Shown in pieces: positions 7,970 through 15,946 of a DNA stretch of 64,000 bases. The notes under the pieces were generated by a model. The model was not told where the DNA came from and ran no database searches. It worked only from the letters and a program-made list of their open reading frames with translations. This DNA comes from Rathayibacter sp. VKM Ac-2857. GTDB lineage: Bacteria > Actinomycetota > Actinomycetes > Actinomycetales > Microbacteriaceae. Each line of letters opens with the position of its first letter. The first letter of the stretch is position 1. A program made the position numbers and the translations under genes. The stretch spans positions 525,232-589,231 of the forward strand of contig NZ_JABMLE010000003.1 in the NCBI RefSeq assembly GCF_013205025.1, read 5' to 3'.

Positions 7970-8998
7970 ATGAGTCACGACACCGCACCGGCCGCACCCA
8001 CGCTCGAGGCCGTCGCCGCGCTCGCCGGAGTGTCCCGGGCGACGGTCAGCCGGGTCGTCAACGACTCGCCGAAGGTGAAGGCCGAGGCGCAGGCCGCCGT
8101 CCGCCTCGCGATCGAGCAGCTCGGCTACGTGCCCAACCGCGCGGCGCGCTCGCTCGCCAGCCGCCGGACCCAGGTCCTCGCCCTCCTCGTGCCCGAGTCG
8201 ATCGGCAAGGTCTTCGGCGACCCGTTCCTCGCCGCCGTCGTGCAGGGCGCGGCGACCCGGCTCGCCGCGACCGACTACATGCTCAACATCGTGATCGCCT
8301 CCGAGGCCACGCCCGACAAGACCCGCCGCTACCTCCTCGGCGGCAACGTCGACGGCGCGCTCGTCGTGTCGCACCACAGCGGCGACCACTCCTACGCGCG
8401 CATCGGCGCGAGCGTCCCCCTCGTCTTCGGCGGACGCCCGCTCAGCCTCGACGACCACGACAGCCACTTCGTCGACGTCGACAACGTCGGAGCGGCGCGC
8501 CAGGTCACCGAGCACCTGCTGGGCCTCGGGCGCCGCGCCCCCGCGATGATCGCGAGCCGCCAGGACATGCCCGGCGCGATCGACCGGCTGGCCGGCTGGC
8601 GCGCGACCGTCGAGTCGGCGGGCCTGGACGCCTCGCTCGTCGAGATCGGCGACTACTCCCCGCGGGACGGCGCCGAGGCGATGCGGCGCCTGCTCGACTC
8701 CGGCCGCCCGGTCGACGCGGTCTTCGCCTCCAACGACCAGATGGCGTCCGGTGCCCTGGCGGTGCTGCGCGAGCGCGGGCTGAGCGTGCCGGGCGACGTG
8801 GCGCTGGCCGGCTTCGACGGCGACTACTCCTCCGAGGCGGCCGAGCCGCCGATCACGACCGTCCGCCAGCCGGCCGCCGGCCTCGGCGACGCGATGGCCG
8901 AGGTCCTGGTGCGGCTGCTGGCCGGCGACGACGTCCCCCGGGCGACGCTGCTGCCGACGGAGCTGCTGATCCGCGGGTCGACGGTGCCGCGGAGTTGA
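7970..8998 (+). CDS. LacI-family transcriptional regulator
   Basis: A 342-residue repressor. The N-terminal helix-turn-helix (TLEAVAALAGVSRATVSRVV) and hinge helix (NRAARSLASRR) are followed by a periplasmic-binding-protein-like sugar domain ending LPTELLIRGSTVPRS. The ATG at 7970 places the HTH where LacI proteins have it, about ten residues from the start. A likely -10 box tactct is at 7931. Being next to the CebEFG-like operon and given the paired LacI palindromes at 3974 and 4038, it is the probable repressor of that transporter. Confidence 0.92.
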   Translation: MSHDTAPAAPTLEAVAALAGVSRATVSRVVNDSPKVKAEAQAAVRLAIEQLGYVPNRAARSLASRRTQVLALLVPESIGKVFGDPFLAAVVQGAATRLAATDYMLNIVIASEATPDKTRRYLLGGNVDGALVVSHHSGDHSYARIGASVPLVFGGRPLSLDDHDSHFVDVDNVGAARQVTEHLLGLGRRAPAMIASRQDMPGAIDRLAGWRATVESAGLDASLVEIGDYSPRDGAEAMRRLLDSGRPVDAVFASNDQMASGALAVLRERGLSVPGDVALAGFDGDYSSEAAEPPITTVRQPAAGLGDAMAEVLVRLLAGDDVPRATLLPTELLIRGSTVPRS

Positions 8999-9003
8999 CT
9001 CCG

Positions 9004-9077
9004 GCGCACAACATCAGCTGAGAAGCGTGTCCATCGCCGATGGGCGATGACGGCGACTCCTGGCTGACGTTATGCGC
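9004..9077. terminator. Imperfect inverted repeat between convergent genes (family C, copy 1)
   Basis: gcgcacaacatcagctgag (9004-9022) pairs imperfectly with tggctgacgttatgcgc (9061-9077), and an inner hairpin catcgcc/ggcgatg sits at 9032-9049. It separates the convergent lacI and gntR genes and may stop transcription from both sides. A better-conserved relative is at 56341-56401. Confidence 0.6.
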
Positions 9078-9090
9078 GAGCGAGCGCCCG

Positions 9091-9783
9091 TCAGCCCGTG
9101 AACACCGTCGAGGAGCGCCGCTCGTACCAGTGCGCGAGGTGCTCCCCGGCGCGGAGGACGTGCTCGCGCATGATCGCGGCGGCGCGCTCGCGGTCGCCGG
9201 CGACGAAGGCCTCGACGATCTGCTCGTGCTCGCGGAAGTTCTCCTCGCGGTGGCGCGAGTTCTCGCGGAGGACCAGGCCCGAGACGTTGCGCGGGAAGGC
9301 GTCGTTGATCTCGATCAGCATCCGGCTGAGGCGGGTGTTGCCCGAGGCCTGGTAGATAAGCCCGTGGAACTGGTCGTTGGCGCTGCCGTCGCGCTCGGCC
9401 GCGGTGCCGGCAGCGACGGCGAGCGAGCGCTCGTACATCGCCGTGTTGACGGAGCGGAGCTCGGCGATCGTCGCATCGTCCAGGCGGTCGACCGCGCGGC
9501 GGGCGGCGAGCGACTCCAGCTCGGCGCGGACCTCGTAGGCCTCGCGCACCTCCCACGGCACCGGCACGCGGACGACGGCGCCGCGGTTGGGGACGACCTC
9601 GATCAGCCCGCCCGTCTGCAGTTGCCGCAGCGCCTCGCGGACCGGGGTGCGGCTGATGCCGAACTGCGTCGCGAGCTCGGCCTGGCGCAGCGGGGCGCCG
9701 ATCGGGATCTCGCCGGACATGATCTTCGCCCGGATCCGGGCGGCCAGATCGTCCACGAGTGCGTTGTCGCCCTGGGTCGTCAC
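9091..9783 (-). CDS. GntR-family (FadR/FCD) transcriptional regulator
   Basis: A 230-residue regulator. Winged HTH at about residues 10-75 (RQAELATQFGISRTPVREAL), then an all-helical FCD ligand domain with the usual acidic/His metal-ligand positions (NDQFHGLIYQASGN, REHEQIVEAF, MREHVLRAG). The start is GTG 9783, eight bases after GGAGGGG. Its own upstream region carries two half-palindromes ggatccaat and attggatcc, and the divergent operon has the perfect attggatccaat. It is therefore the best candidate for the regulator of the cluster to 20832 and of the locus at 45.5-47 kb. Confidence 0.92.
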   Translation of the reverse strand: MTTQGDNALVDDLAARIRAKIMSGEIPIGAPLRQAELATQFGISRTPVREALRQLQTGGLIEVVPNRGAVVRVPVPWEVREAYEVRAELESLAARRAVDRLDDATIAELRSVNTAMYERSLAVAAGTAAERDGSANDQFHGLIYQASGNTRLSRMLIEINDAFPRNVSGLVLRENSRHREENFREHEQIVEAFVAGDRERAAAIMREHVLRAGEHLAHWYERRSSTVFTG

Positions 9784-9819
9784 GCGATGATCCCCTCCGA
9801 TCAGCGGCCAGGTCGGCCG

Positions 9820-9847
9820 GGATCCAATCATGGCAGGTATTGGATCC
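9820..9847. promoter_or_regulatory. Probable autoregulatory GntR operator (two half-sites)
   Basis: ggatccaat (9820-9828) and attggatcc (9839-9847) form an inverted repeat with a 10-base gap in front of the GntR gene. Both halves are identical to halves of the palindrome at 9924-9935. Confidence 0.7.
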
Positions 9848-9896
9848 CACGCGAGGGTCGGTGTCGTCGAGCGGCGAGCCCGCTCCTGCGTCCGGC

Positions 9897-9925
9897 TTGA
9901 CCCATGGATCCGCACAGCCTTAGAT
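9897..9925 (+). promoter_or_regulatory. Promoter of the GntR-controlled operon
   Basis: -35 ttgacc (9897-9902), 17-base spacer, -10 ttagat (9920-9925). The operator 9924-9935 overlaps the -10 box and start point, the arrangement of a simple repression site. Confidence 0.75.
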
Positions 9926-9935
9926 TGGATCCAAT
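9924..9935. promoter_or_regulatory. Perfect GntR-type operator attggatccaat
   Basis: A 12-base perfect palindrome. The same site or close variants occur at 14222-14232 and 46193-46204, each just in front of genes for hydrolases or the peptide-type transporter. Confidence 0.8.
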
Positions 9936-9975
9936 GTTGCCCGCCGTGGCGACCGATCGAGGTCAGGAGGCCGGC

Positions 9976-10494
9976 ATGGACGTGCTGCTGGTCGTGATGC
10001 TCGTGGGCGCCGCCGCCTCCCTCGCGCTCGGCCTGGCCGGCTGGCGCGGCGTCGGCCGCGGCTGGCTCGTCGCCGAGGCGGCCATGCTCGCCGCGATGCT
10101 CGACGTGCACCTGCCCGCGCTGCACCTCCTGCCCGCGCCGCTCTGGTCCGCACTGCTCGCGGGCTGCGCGCTCGTCGCCGCCCTCGTCGACCGGGTGCGC
10201 CGCGGCCGAGGCGTCCGGCGGCACGGCGCCGACGCCCTGCACGCCGTCGGGATGCTGCTCGCCGCCGTCCTCGTGCTCGTCGCCGAGGCCGCGCCCACCG
10301 CCGGTGCCCTCGCGAGCGCGGGGCACACGCACGGCGGCGGACTCGCCCTGCCGCTCGGCGCCGCCGTCGCCGTCTACGCGGCGTGCACGCTCCGCGTCGC
10401 CCTCGCCGGTCGCCCCGGCCGCCTCGACACCGCCCGGAGACTCGCCTCCCTCGCCGCGCTCGTCGCCATGGGCGCGATGGCCGCGGTCGGCTGA
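9976..10494 (+). CDS. Small integral membrane protein, function unknown
   Basis: A 172-residue protein with about five hydrophobic segments, an Arg-rich loop (DRVRRGRGVRRHG) and several His residues next to membrane segments (DVHLPALHLL, DALHAVG, GHTHGGG). No family is recognised with certainty; the His pattern recalls DUF5134-type membrane proteins. ATG 9976 follows CAGGAGG with good spacing. It is the first gene after the operator-controlled promoter at 9897-9935 and the amidohydrolase follows 88 bases on, so it likely belongs to the same regulon. Confidence 0.75.
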   Translation: MDVLLVVMLVGAAASLALGLAGWRGVGRGWLVAEAAMLAAMLDVHLPALHLLPAPLWSALLAGCALVAALVDRVRRGRGVRRHGADALHAVGMLLAAVLVLVAEAAPTAGALASAGHTHGGGLALPLGAAVAVYAACTLRVALAGRPGRLDTARRLASLAALVAMGAMAAVG

Positions 10495-10582
10495 GCATCC
10501 CGCTGCGCCCCCGGACGACACCCCACCCGCCGCACGACACCCAGCACGCCCCCCGCACGACCATGGAAGAAGGAGACGCCGC

Positions 10583-11344
10583 ATGATCATCGACGCGTAC
10601 AACACCACGCAGGACCGCCGAGGCCGCAGCGACTACCTCAGCGGGGTCCGCCCCGGCGAGAAGCCCCCCGCCTACACCCCGTTCGACCCCCAGCGCATCC
10701 TCGACCGGATGGACGCCGCCGGCGTCGACCGCGCGATGGTCTGCTCCCTCGCGCAGGGCATCGAGAACGACTTCCTGATCGACCTCGTCAAGGCCCACCC
10801 CGACCGCCTGTTCGGCTTCGGCCAGGTCATGCCGCAGTGGGAGAACGCGACCGACGAGATCCGCCGCTTCGCCGACGGCGGCCTGGTCGGGCTCAAGCTG
10901 CACCCCAGCCTGCACGGCTACCACGTGGCCGACCACGGGCTGCTCGACCCGCTGTTCGAGGTCTGCGACGAGCTCGGCCTGCCCGTGCTGATCAACGCCC
11001 TCGACGACGCGTTCTGCGCGCCGTTCGCCATCGAGGAGATCGCCAAGGGCTTCCCCGGAGTGCCGACGATCATCGCCCACATGGGCGCGGTCTGGAACGT
11101 GCCCGAGGCGATCATCGTCGCCGAGCGCAATCCGCACATCTACCTCGAGACCTCGGCGACGCTGATGTCCGACGTCAAGCGCGCCTACGCCCGGCTCGGC
11201 GCCGAGAAGATCCTGCTCGGCTCGGAGTGGCCGGGCAGCGACTTCGACCTCGAGCGGATGAAGATCGCCAAGGCGATCCCGGACGAGGCCGACCGCGCGC
11301 TGGTCGAGGGCGGCAACATGGCGCGGATCCTGGGCTGGTCGTGA
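10583..11344 (+). CDS. Amidohydrolase-2 family TIM-barrel protein lacking the N-terminal metal ligands
   Basis: A 253-residue protein with the amidohydrolase_2 barrel: GLKLHPSLHGYH, TIIAHMGAVWN and YLETSATL are in the expected order, and ILLGSEWPGSDF stands where family members have G(T/S)DxP. However, the usual first-strand DxHxH is replaced by DAYNTTQD, and the catalytic Asp position appears as Glu. It may be a metal-free lyase/decarboxylase variant or an inactive subunit; the reaction cannot be named. A strong ribosome site (AAGGAG) precedes ATG 10583. It overlaps the next gene by four bases. Confidence 0.85.
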   Translation: MIIDAYNTTQDRRGRSDYLSGVRPGEKPPAYTPFDPQRILDRMDAAGVDRAMVCSLAQGIENDFLIDLVKAHPDRLFGFGQVMPQWENATDEIRRFADGGLVGLKLHPSLHGYHVADHGLLDPLFEVCDELGLPVLINALDDAFCAPFAIEEIAKGFPGVPTIIAHMGAVWNVPEAIIVAERNPHIYLETSATLMSDVKRAYARLGAEKILLGSEWPGSDFDLERMKIAKAIPDEADRALVEGGNMARILGWS

Positions 11345-11859
11345 CCGAGGGGGCGGCGTCGGAGCGGGTGGTGCCGGTGCCGTCGGTGCCGGAGCGAGCC
11401 GTGCCGGAGAGCCCGGTGCTCGATCGGCCGGTGCTCGACGGGCCTCCCGCCGGGATGTCCGCACCGGACCGCGAGCTGCTCGAGACCGCCTCGGTGATCC
11501 TCGATGCGCGCTACCGGACCGGCGTGCACGAGGTCGCGGCGGCGCTGCGGCTCGTGGACGGGCGGATCGTGACCGGCCTGCACGTCGAGGCGAGCGCCGG
11601 CCGGGCCTCCGTCTGCGCCGAGTCGGCCGCACTGAGCGCCGCGGTCGTCGCCGGCTCCCCGGTCGTCTCGATCGTCGGAGTGCTGCAGCGCCCCGGCGGC
11701 TCGCGGCACCTGATCGAGCCGTGCGGCGTCTGCGCCGAGCTCCTCGGCGACCACGCCCCCGACGCGACCGTCTGGGTCGCCGTCGCCGACGCCTTCGCCC
11801 CGGTCCCCGTCGCCACCCTGCTCCCGCACCGCCGCCGCCGCGCAGCCCGCCCGGTCTGA
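11341..11859 (+). CDS. Cytidine-deaminase-like zinc protein
   Basis: A 172-residue protein with the cytidine deaminase fold signature: CAES at about residues 92-95 and PCGVC at 127-131 supply the Glu and three Cys that bind zinc and activate water in CDA and blasticidin-S-deaminase enzymes. About 40 low-complexity residues (Val/Pro/Glu-rich) precede the domain; GTG 11341 overlaps the upstream stop, but ATG 11455 could be the true start. Position inside a hydrolase cluster suggests deamination of a cyclic amine or pyrimidine-like compound rather than nucleoside salvage. Substrate unknown. Confidence 0.8.
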   Translation: MTEGAASERVVPVPSVPERAVPESPVLDRPVLDGPPAGMSAPDRELLETASVILDARYRTGVHEVAAALRLVDGRIVTGLHVEASAGRASVCAESAALSAAVVAGSPVVSIVGVLQRPGGSRHLIEPCGVCAELLGDHAPDATVWVAVADAFAPVPVATLLPHRRRRAARPV

Positions 11860-11874
11860 CGGCCGCACCGCCCC

Positions 11875-11917
11875 GCAGAAGTTGTCGTACTCGCCCACCC
11901 GCTACGACAACTTCTGC
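11875..11917. repeat. Palindrome family A, copy 2
   Basis: Perfect 15-bp arms gcagaagttgtcgta / tacgacaacttctgc around a 13-base loop, 15 bases after the deaminase-like gene. The 333-base gap to the next gene holds this copy and the next one; no gene is seen. Confidence 0.8.
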
Positions 11918-11960
11918 GCAGCGGATCCGCCGAGCCCTGCGCTGCTCACGCCCCTCTCCG

Positions 11961-11997
11961 GAAGTTGTCGTACTGGGTGCGCGAGTACGACAACTTC
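11961..11997. repeat. Palindrome family A, copy 3
   Basis: Perfect 14-bp arms gaagttgtcgtact / agtacgacaacttc around a 9-base loop. It repeats the sequence of the preceding palindrome but with a different loop, so the arms are conserved and the loop is not. Confidence 0.8.
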
Positions 11998-12192
11998 TGC
12001 GCACCGGAGGAGCCGACTCTCCTCCACATGCCGAGCGATCCGAGGTTTTACCCCGGGGAAACACGGCCGACCCCCGCCCGAACGATCGCCTGGCCAGACT
12101 TGCCGGGCGGACGACGGGCCTCGCCCCTCGCTCCGCCGGGGACGTGGGGGCACCTCACCCGACCCGCGCACCACCCGGAAGGATCCACCCGC

Positions 12193-12798
12193 ATGCTCGC
12201 CGTCTCCGGCACTCCCGTCCTGCTCGTCGTCGACATCCAGGGGGGTGCCGCCTCGGGCCTGCCGACGCCGGGCATCCCCGTGATGAGCGGCCGAGCGGAG
12301 CGCACGCCCCGGGTGCGCGACCTGATCGCGCACTGCCGTAGTGCCGGCGTGCCGGTCGTCTTCGTGCAGGAGGTGCACAAGCGCGACCTGATCGACATCG
12401 GCCGCGAGCTCGACGGCGCCGAGGGCCCGCACTGCCTCGAGGGCGACCCGGGCACCGAGCTGGCGTCCTGGCTCGAGCCGCGGCCGGAGGAGTTCGTGAT
12501 CCGCAAGCGCCGCTACTCCGCCTTCTTCGGCACCGAGCTCGAGATCGTGCTGAAGGCGTACCGCGCGGGCACGCTGCTGCTGGTCGGCGGCCTCACCGAC
12601 GTCTGCATCCACTACACGGCGGCTGACGCGCACCAGCACGACTACGCCGTCCGGGTGCTCACCGACTGCGTCGCCGGCTCGAGCGAGCGCGCGCACGCCG
12701 CCACCCTCGAGGCGATCGAGTACCTCCAGCGCGACGCCCTCGTCACCGCGGCCGACGTGCACGACTGGCTCGACCGCCGCGAGACGATCGATGCCTGA
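12193..12798 (+). CDS. Isochorismatase-family cysteine hydrolase
   Basis: A 201-residue hydrolase. The catalytic triad of the family is visible: Asp14 (LLVVDIQ), Lys105 (VIRKRRYSAF) and Cys138 (LTDVCIHYT), with the cis-peptide Gly-Leu just before. Family members hydrolyse small amides such as biuret, N-carbamoyl compounds, nicotinamide or ureidoacrylate. The ATG at 12193 follows GGAAGG. It overlaps the next amidohydrolase by eight bases. In this cluster an amide-bond-cleaving role is likely; the exact substrate is open. Confidence 0.9.
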   Translation: MLAVSGTPVLLVVDIQGGAASGLPTPGIPVMSGRAERTPRVRDLIAHCRSAGVPVVFVQEVHKRDLIDIGRELDGAEGPHCLEGDPGTELASWLEPRPEEFVIRKRRYSAFFGTELEIVLKAYRAGTLLLVGGLTDVCIHYTAADAHQHDYAVRVLTDCVAGSSERAHAATLEAIEYLQRDALVTAADVHDWLDRRETIDA

Positions 12799-14185
12799 GT
12801 CGCAGAACGGCACCGCGCCCCGCCTCCTCGTCACCCGCATCCGCACGATGGACCCCGACCACCCGCTCGCCGAGGCCCTCCTGATCGAGGGCGACCGGAT
12901 CACCGCGGTCGGCACCCTGCAGGAGGTCCGTGCCGCAGCCCCCGCCGGCACCCCCGAGGAGCACCTCGACGGCACCCTCCTCCCCGGCTTCATCGACGCG
13001 CACTCGCACGCCCAGCGCGCGGGCCTCAAGGCCCTGCAGCTGCTCGACGCGGGCGCCGGAGCCGACGCCTTCTCGGCCGCGATGCTCGCCGACGCGGACG
13101 CCGATCCGGACGCCCCGGACTGGCTCGGCGACACCCCGCCCACCCCCGAGGACCGCCGCGCGGCCCTCCTCCGCATCCAGCCGCTGCTGCACGAGCTGGG
13201 CTTCACCGGCGTCATCGACCCGGCCGTCACGCTCGACGAGCTCGCCGCCTACCGCGCGGCGCACGCCCGCGGCGAGCTGTCACTGCGCGTCGTCGCGATG
13301 CCCTACCCCGAGCTCGGCACCGCCAGAGTCCCGGGCGTCGACGAGGCGCTGGCCCTCCTCGACACCGTCGACGGCACGACCGGCGACGGCGACGAGCTGC
13401 TCCGCCTCGGCCCGATCAAGGTCTACTACGACGGCGAGGGGATGAAGGGCCAGGCCCTCCTCGAGCAGCCCTGGCCCGGCGGCGGCGGCCACGGCGTGCA
13501 GCGGATCGAGACGCCCGAGTTCGCGCGGCTCGCCGCGGAGTGCGTCGCCCGCGGCTGGGGCCTGGGCGTGCACGCGGTCGGCAGCCGCGCGGTCGCCGAG
13601 GTGCTCGACGCCCTCGAGGCGGCGGGCCCGCCCGAGTGGATCGCCGCCCTGCGCTGCCAGCTGATCCACGCCTACCTCGAGCCCAGCGCCGAGAGCCGCG
13701 AGCGCGCGGCCCGACTCGGCGTCGTCGCCTCGCTGCAGCCCTCGATCGCCTGGAGCAACGCGGCCGGACTGGCGCAGCGGCTCGGCGCGCGGGCCGACCC
13801 GGTGAACCCGATGCGCGACTGGCGCGACTCCGGCGCCGTGATCGCGCTCGGCTCCGACGCCCCCTACTTCCCGTTCGATCCGCGGCGGGTGGTCGCGACC
13901 GCGGTGAGCCGCCGGATGCGCCGCCTGCCCGACCCGCTCGGTCCGGAGCAGGCGCTCACGGTGCTCGAGGCCGTCGAGGGCTACACGCGGGGCGCGGCGC
14001 ACGCGGCGTTCGCGGAGGACCGCCGCGGGATGCTCCGCGCCGGCTTCCTCGCCGACCTGGTGCTGCTCTCGGTCGACCCGGGGGAGTGCTCGGCGGAGGA
14101 GTTCGCCGGGGCGCGCGTGCTGCGCACGGTGGTCGGCGGGCGGACGGTGCACGGGCACGCGGCGGGGGACGCCGAGCAGATGTAA
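12791..14185 (+). CDS. Metal-dependent amidohydrolase (YtcJ/amidohydrolase-3 type)
   Basis: A 464-residue enzyme of the amidohydrolase superfamily. The N-terminal half-sandwich leads to GFIDAHSHA (metal His at about residues 71 and 73); further on are GPIKVYYDGEG, GVHAVGSRA, LIHAYLEP and the catalytic-Asp motif ALGSDAPYFP. The C terminus returns to the sandwich with GFLADLVLLSVDP, typical of YtcJ-like proteins. It starts inside the isochorismatase-like gene, so both are co-translated. Likely hydrolyses an amide or cyclic amide. Confidence 0.9.
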   Translation: MPESQNGTAPRLLVTRIRTMDPDHPLAEALLIEGDRITAVGTLQEVRAAAPAGTPEEHLDGTLLPGFIDAHSHAQRAGLKALQLLDAGAGADAFSAAMLADADADPDAPDWLGDTPPTPEDRRAALLRIQPLLHELGFTGVIDPAVTLDELAAYRAAHARGELSLRVVAMPYPELGTARVPGVDEALALLDTVDGTTGDGDELLRLGPIKVYYDGEGMKGQALLEQPWPGGGGHGVQRIETPEFARLAAECVARGWGLGVHAVGSRAVAEVLDALEAAGPPEWIAALRCQLIHAYLEPSAESRERAARLGVVASLQPSIAWSNAAGLAQRLGARADPVNPMRDWRDSGAVIALGSDAPYFPFDPRRVVATAVSRRMRRLPDPLGPEQALTVLEAVEGYTRGAAHAAFAEDRRGMLRAGFLADLVLLSVDPGECSAEEFAGARVLRTVVGGRTVHGHAAGDAEQM

Positions 14186-14199
14186 TCCCGACGAAACAC

Positions 14200-14232
14200 A
14201 ATGGGATCCGTATTGCCTTAGATTGGATCCAA
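14200..14232 (+). promoter_or_regulatory. GntR operator and -10 box before the peptide-type transporter
   Basis: ccttagattggatccaa repeats the promoter/operator text of 9918-9934 almost exactly: -10 ttagat at 14218-14223 overlapping attggatccaa at 14222-14232. A second degenerate half-site pair aatgggatccgtatt lies at 14200-14214. No clear -35 box is seen. Confidence 0.7.
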
Positions 14233-14302
14233 GTTGAGCGGCCCCCCGAGCAACTCCGCCCCGCCCCCGATGCACCACCCGTACCCCTTGGAGGACAGCA
14301 CC

Positions 14303-15883
14303 ATGGTCAGGAAGAGCTTGCTCGCCGGCGTCGCACTGGCGGCCGTCGCGAGCCTCGCGCTCACCGCCTGCGGGACCACCAGCGCCCCGCAGAGCGCCAC
14401 CGGCACCGCCGGCACCACCGACACCATCAACGCGGAGCTCTGGTACGCGCCGTCCACCTTCGACCCCGCGAAGGCCTCCGCCGACGCCGACGTGACCGTC
14501 GCGCGCCTCGGCTTCGACACCCTGCTCCGCCAGGGCGAGACCGAGGGCTACATCGGCGGCCTCGCCACCGAGTGGAACGCCGTCTCGGCCTCCGAGTACA
14601 CGTTCACCCTCCGCGACGGTGCCACCTGCGCCGACGGCACCGCGATCACGCCGACCGTCGTCGCCGACTCCTTCACGTACCTCACCGGTCTCGAGGACTC
14701 GGGCGCGCAGACCTGGAAGAACCAGGCCTTCGGCTCCGGCGACGCGACCTTCACCCCCGACGACGCGGCCGGCACGCTGACCATCTCGCTCAGCGAGCCC
14801 TACTCGCAGCTGCTCGGCGGCGTCACCCGCCCCGGCACCGGCATCATCTGCCCCGCCGGTCTGGCCGACCCCGAGGGCCTCGCCGCGGGCACCGTCGACG
14901 GCGCCTGGTCCGGCCCGTACATGCTGTCGAACCTGTCGGCCGGCGTCAGCGCCGCCTACACGCTCCGCGACGACTACGACGCCTGGCCCGACTGGCAGGA
15001 CGTCGAGGGCGAGCCCGCCAAGACGATCAACCTGACCGTGCAGTCCGACTCCAACACGAGCGCCAACCTGCTCGAGTCCGGCGGCGTCGACCTGGCCCGC
15101 TTCTACGACTCCAACGCGCTGCGCTTCGAGGACGACCCGGCCTACACGACCGTCACCTTCGCCAGCTCGGCCTACAACCTCGTCTTCAACGAGGCCCCCG
15201 GCTCCGGCTCGATCTTCGAGGGCAAGGAGGACCTCCGCGCCGCGGTCGCCCAGGCGATCGACACCCAGGGCTTCAACTCCGCCGGTCTCGACGGCCTCGG
15301 CGTGCCGCAGTACACCGTCAACGCGGCGAGCTACCGCTGCGCGCTGGACGACGAGTCGCTCGTCCAGAAGTACGACCCGGCCGCCGCGACGCCCGAGCTC
15401 ACCGGTCAGTCGATCCGCCTGCTGATGATGTCGAACTGGGACCCGGCCGCCGACTACCTGGCCGAGTCGCTCCGCGCCGCGGGCGCCACCGTCACCGTCT
15501 CGGCGCTCGACCCGGCCGACTGGTCGAAGGCCATGCGCACCGAGCCCGCCACCTGGGACGTCGCGATCGCGGCGGAGAACGCCGGCCCCGGCCTCATCCA
15601 CACCACGATCGCCCGCTACCTCGGCCCGACCTACGCCGAGGGCGGCACCAACGTCGCCTCCAGCGACAACCCCGAGGGCGTCGCGTACTACGAGGCCGCG
15701 ATGGCCGCCTCGGACACCGAGACGCAGTGCGAGAACCTGCTCGCCGCCCAGAAGACGATCCTCGAGCGCGTCGACATGACGCCGCTGATCACCGACACGC
15801 ACCGCTACGTGGCCCGCTCCGGCTTCGCGACCTCGGTGTTCTCGGGCTACTGGGACATCTCGGCCATGCGGATCCTGTCCTGA
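14303..15883 (+). CDS. Peptide/opine-type ABC transporter substrate-binding lipoprotein (family 5)
   Basis: A 526-residue extracellular binding protein of the DppA/OppA family. Signal and lipobox LALTACG put the lipidated Cys at about residue 22. The domain order is the family's: GFDTLLRQGE near the start, LRDGATCADGTAITP and KEDLRAAVAQAID in the middle. It is preceded by GGAGG and by the attggatccaa operator. The four transporter genes that follow are in order. Given the surrounding hydrolases the ligand may be a small amide or cyclic compound rather than a peptide. Confidence 0.92.
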   Translation: MVRKSLLAGVALAAVASLALTACGTTSAPQSATGTAGTTDTINAELWYAPSTFDPAKASADADVTVARLGFDTLLRQGETEGYIGGLATEWNAVSASEYTFTLRDGATCADGTAITPTVVADSFTYLTGLEDSGAQTWKNQAFGSGDATFTPDDAAGTLTISLSEPYSQLLGGVTRPGTGIICPAGLADPEGLAAGTVDGAWSGPYMLSNLSAGVSAAYTLRDDYDAWPDWQDVEGEPAKTINLTVQSDSNTSANLLESGGVDLARFYDSNALRFEDDPAYTTVTFASSAYNLVFNEAPGSGSIFEGKEDLRAAVAQAIDTQGFNSAGLDGLGVPQYTVNAASYRCALDDESLVQKYDPAAATPELTGQSIRLLMMSNWDPAADYLAESLRAAGATVTVSALDPADWSKAMRTEPATWDVAIAAENAGPGLIHTTIARYLGPTYAEGGTNVASSDNPEGVAYYEAAMAASDTETQCENLLAAQKTILERVDMTPLITDTHRYVARSGFATSVFSGYWDISAMRILS

Positions 15884-15946
15884 TCCGCTGACGCCCTGAA
15901 CACCCGAGCAGCCCACCCGAGCCGGACGACACGAGGAGACGACGCG

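Noticed and set aside
12175..12190. ggatcc before the isochorismatase-like gene as another GntR operator
   Set aside because: Only the GGATCC core is present, without the att/aat flanks that define the other sites.
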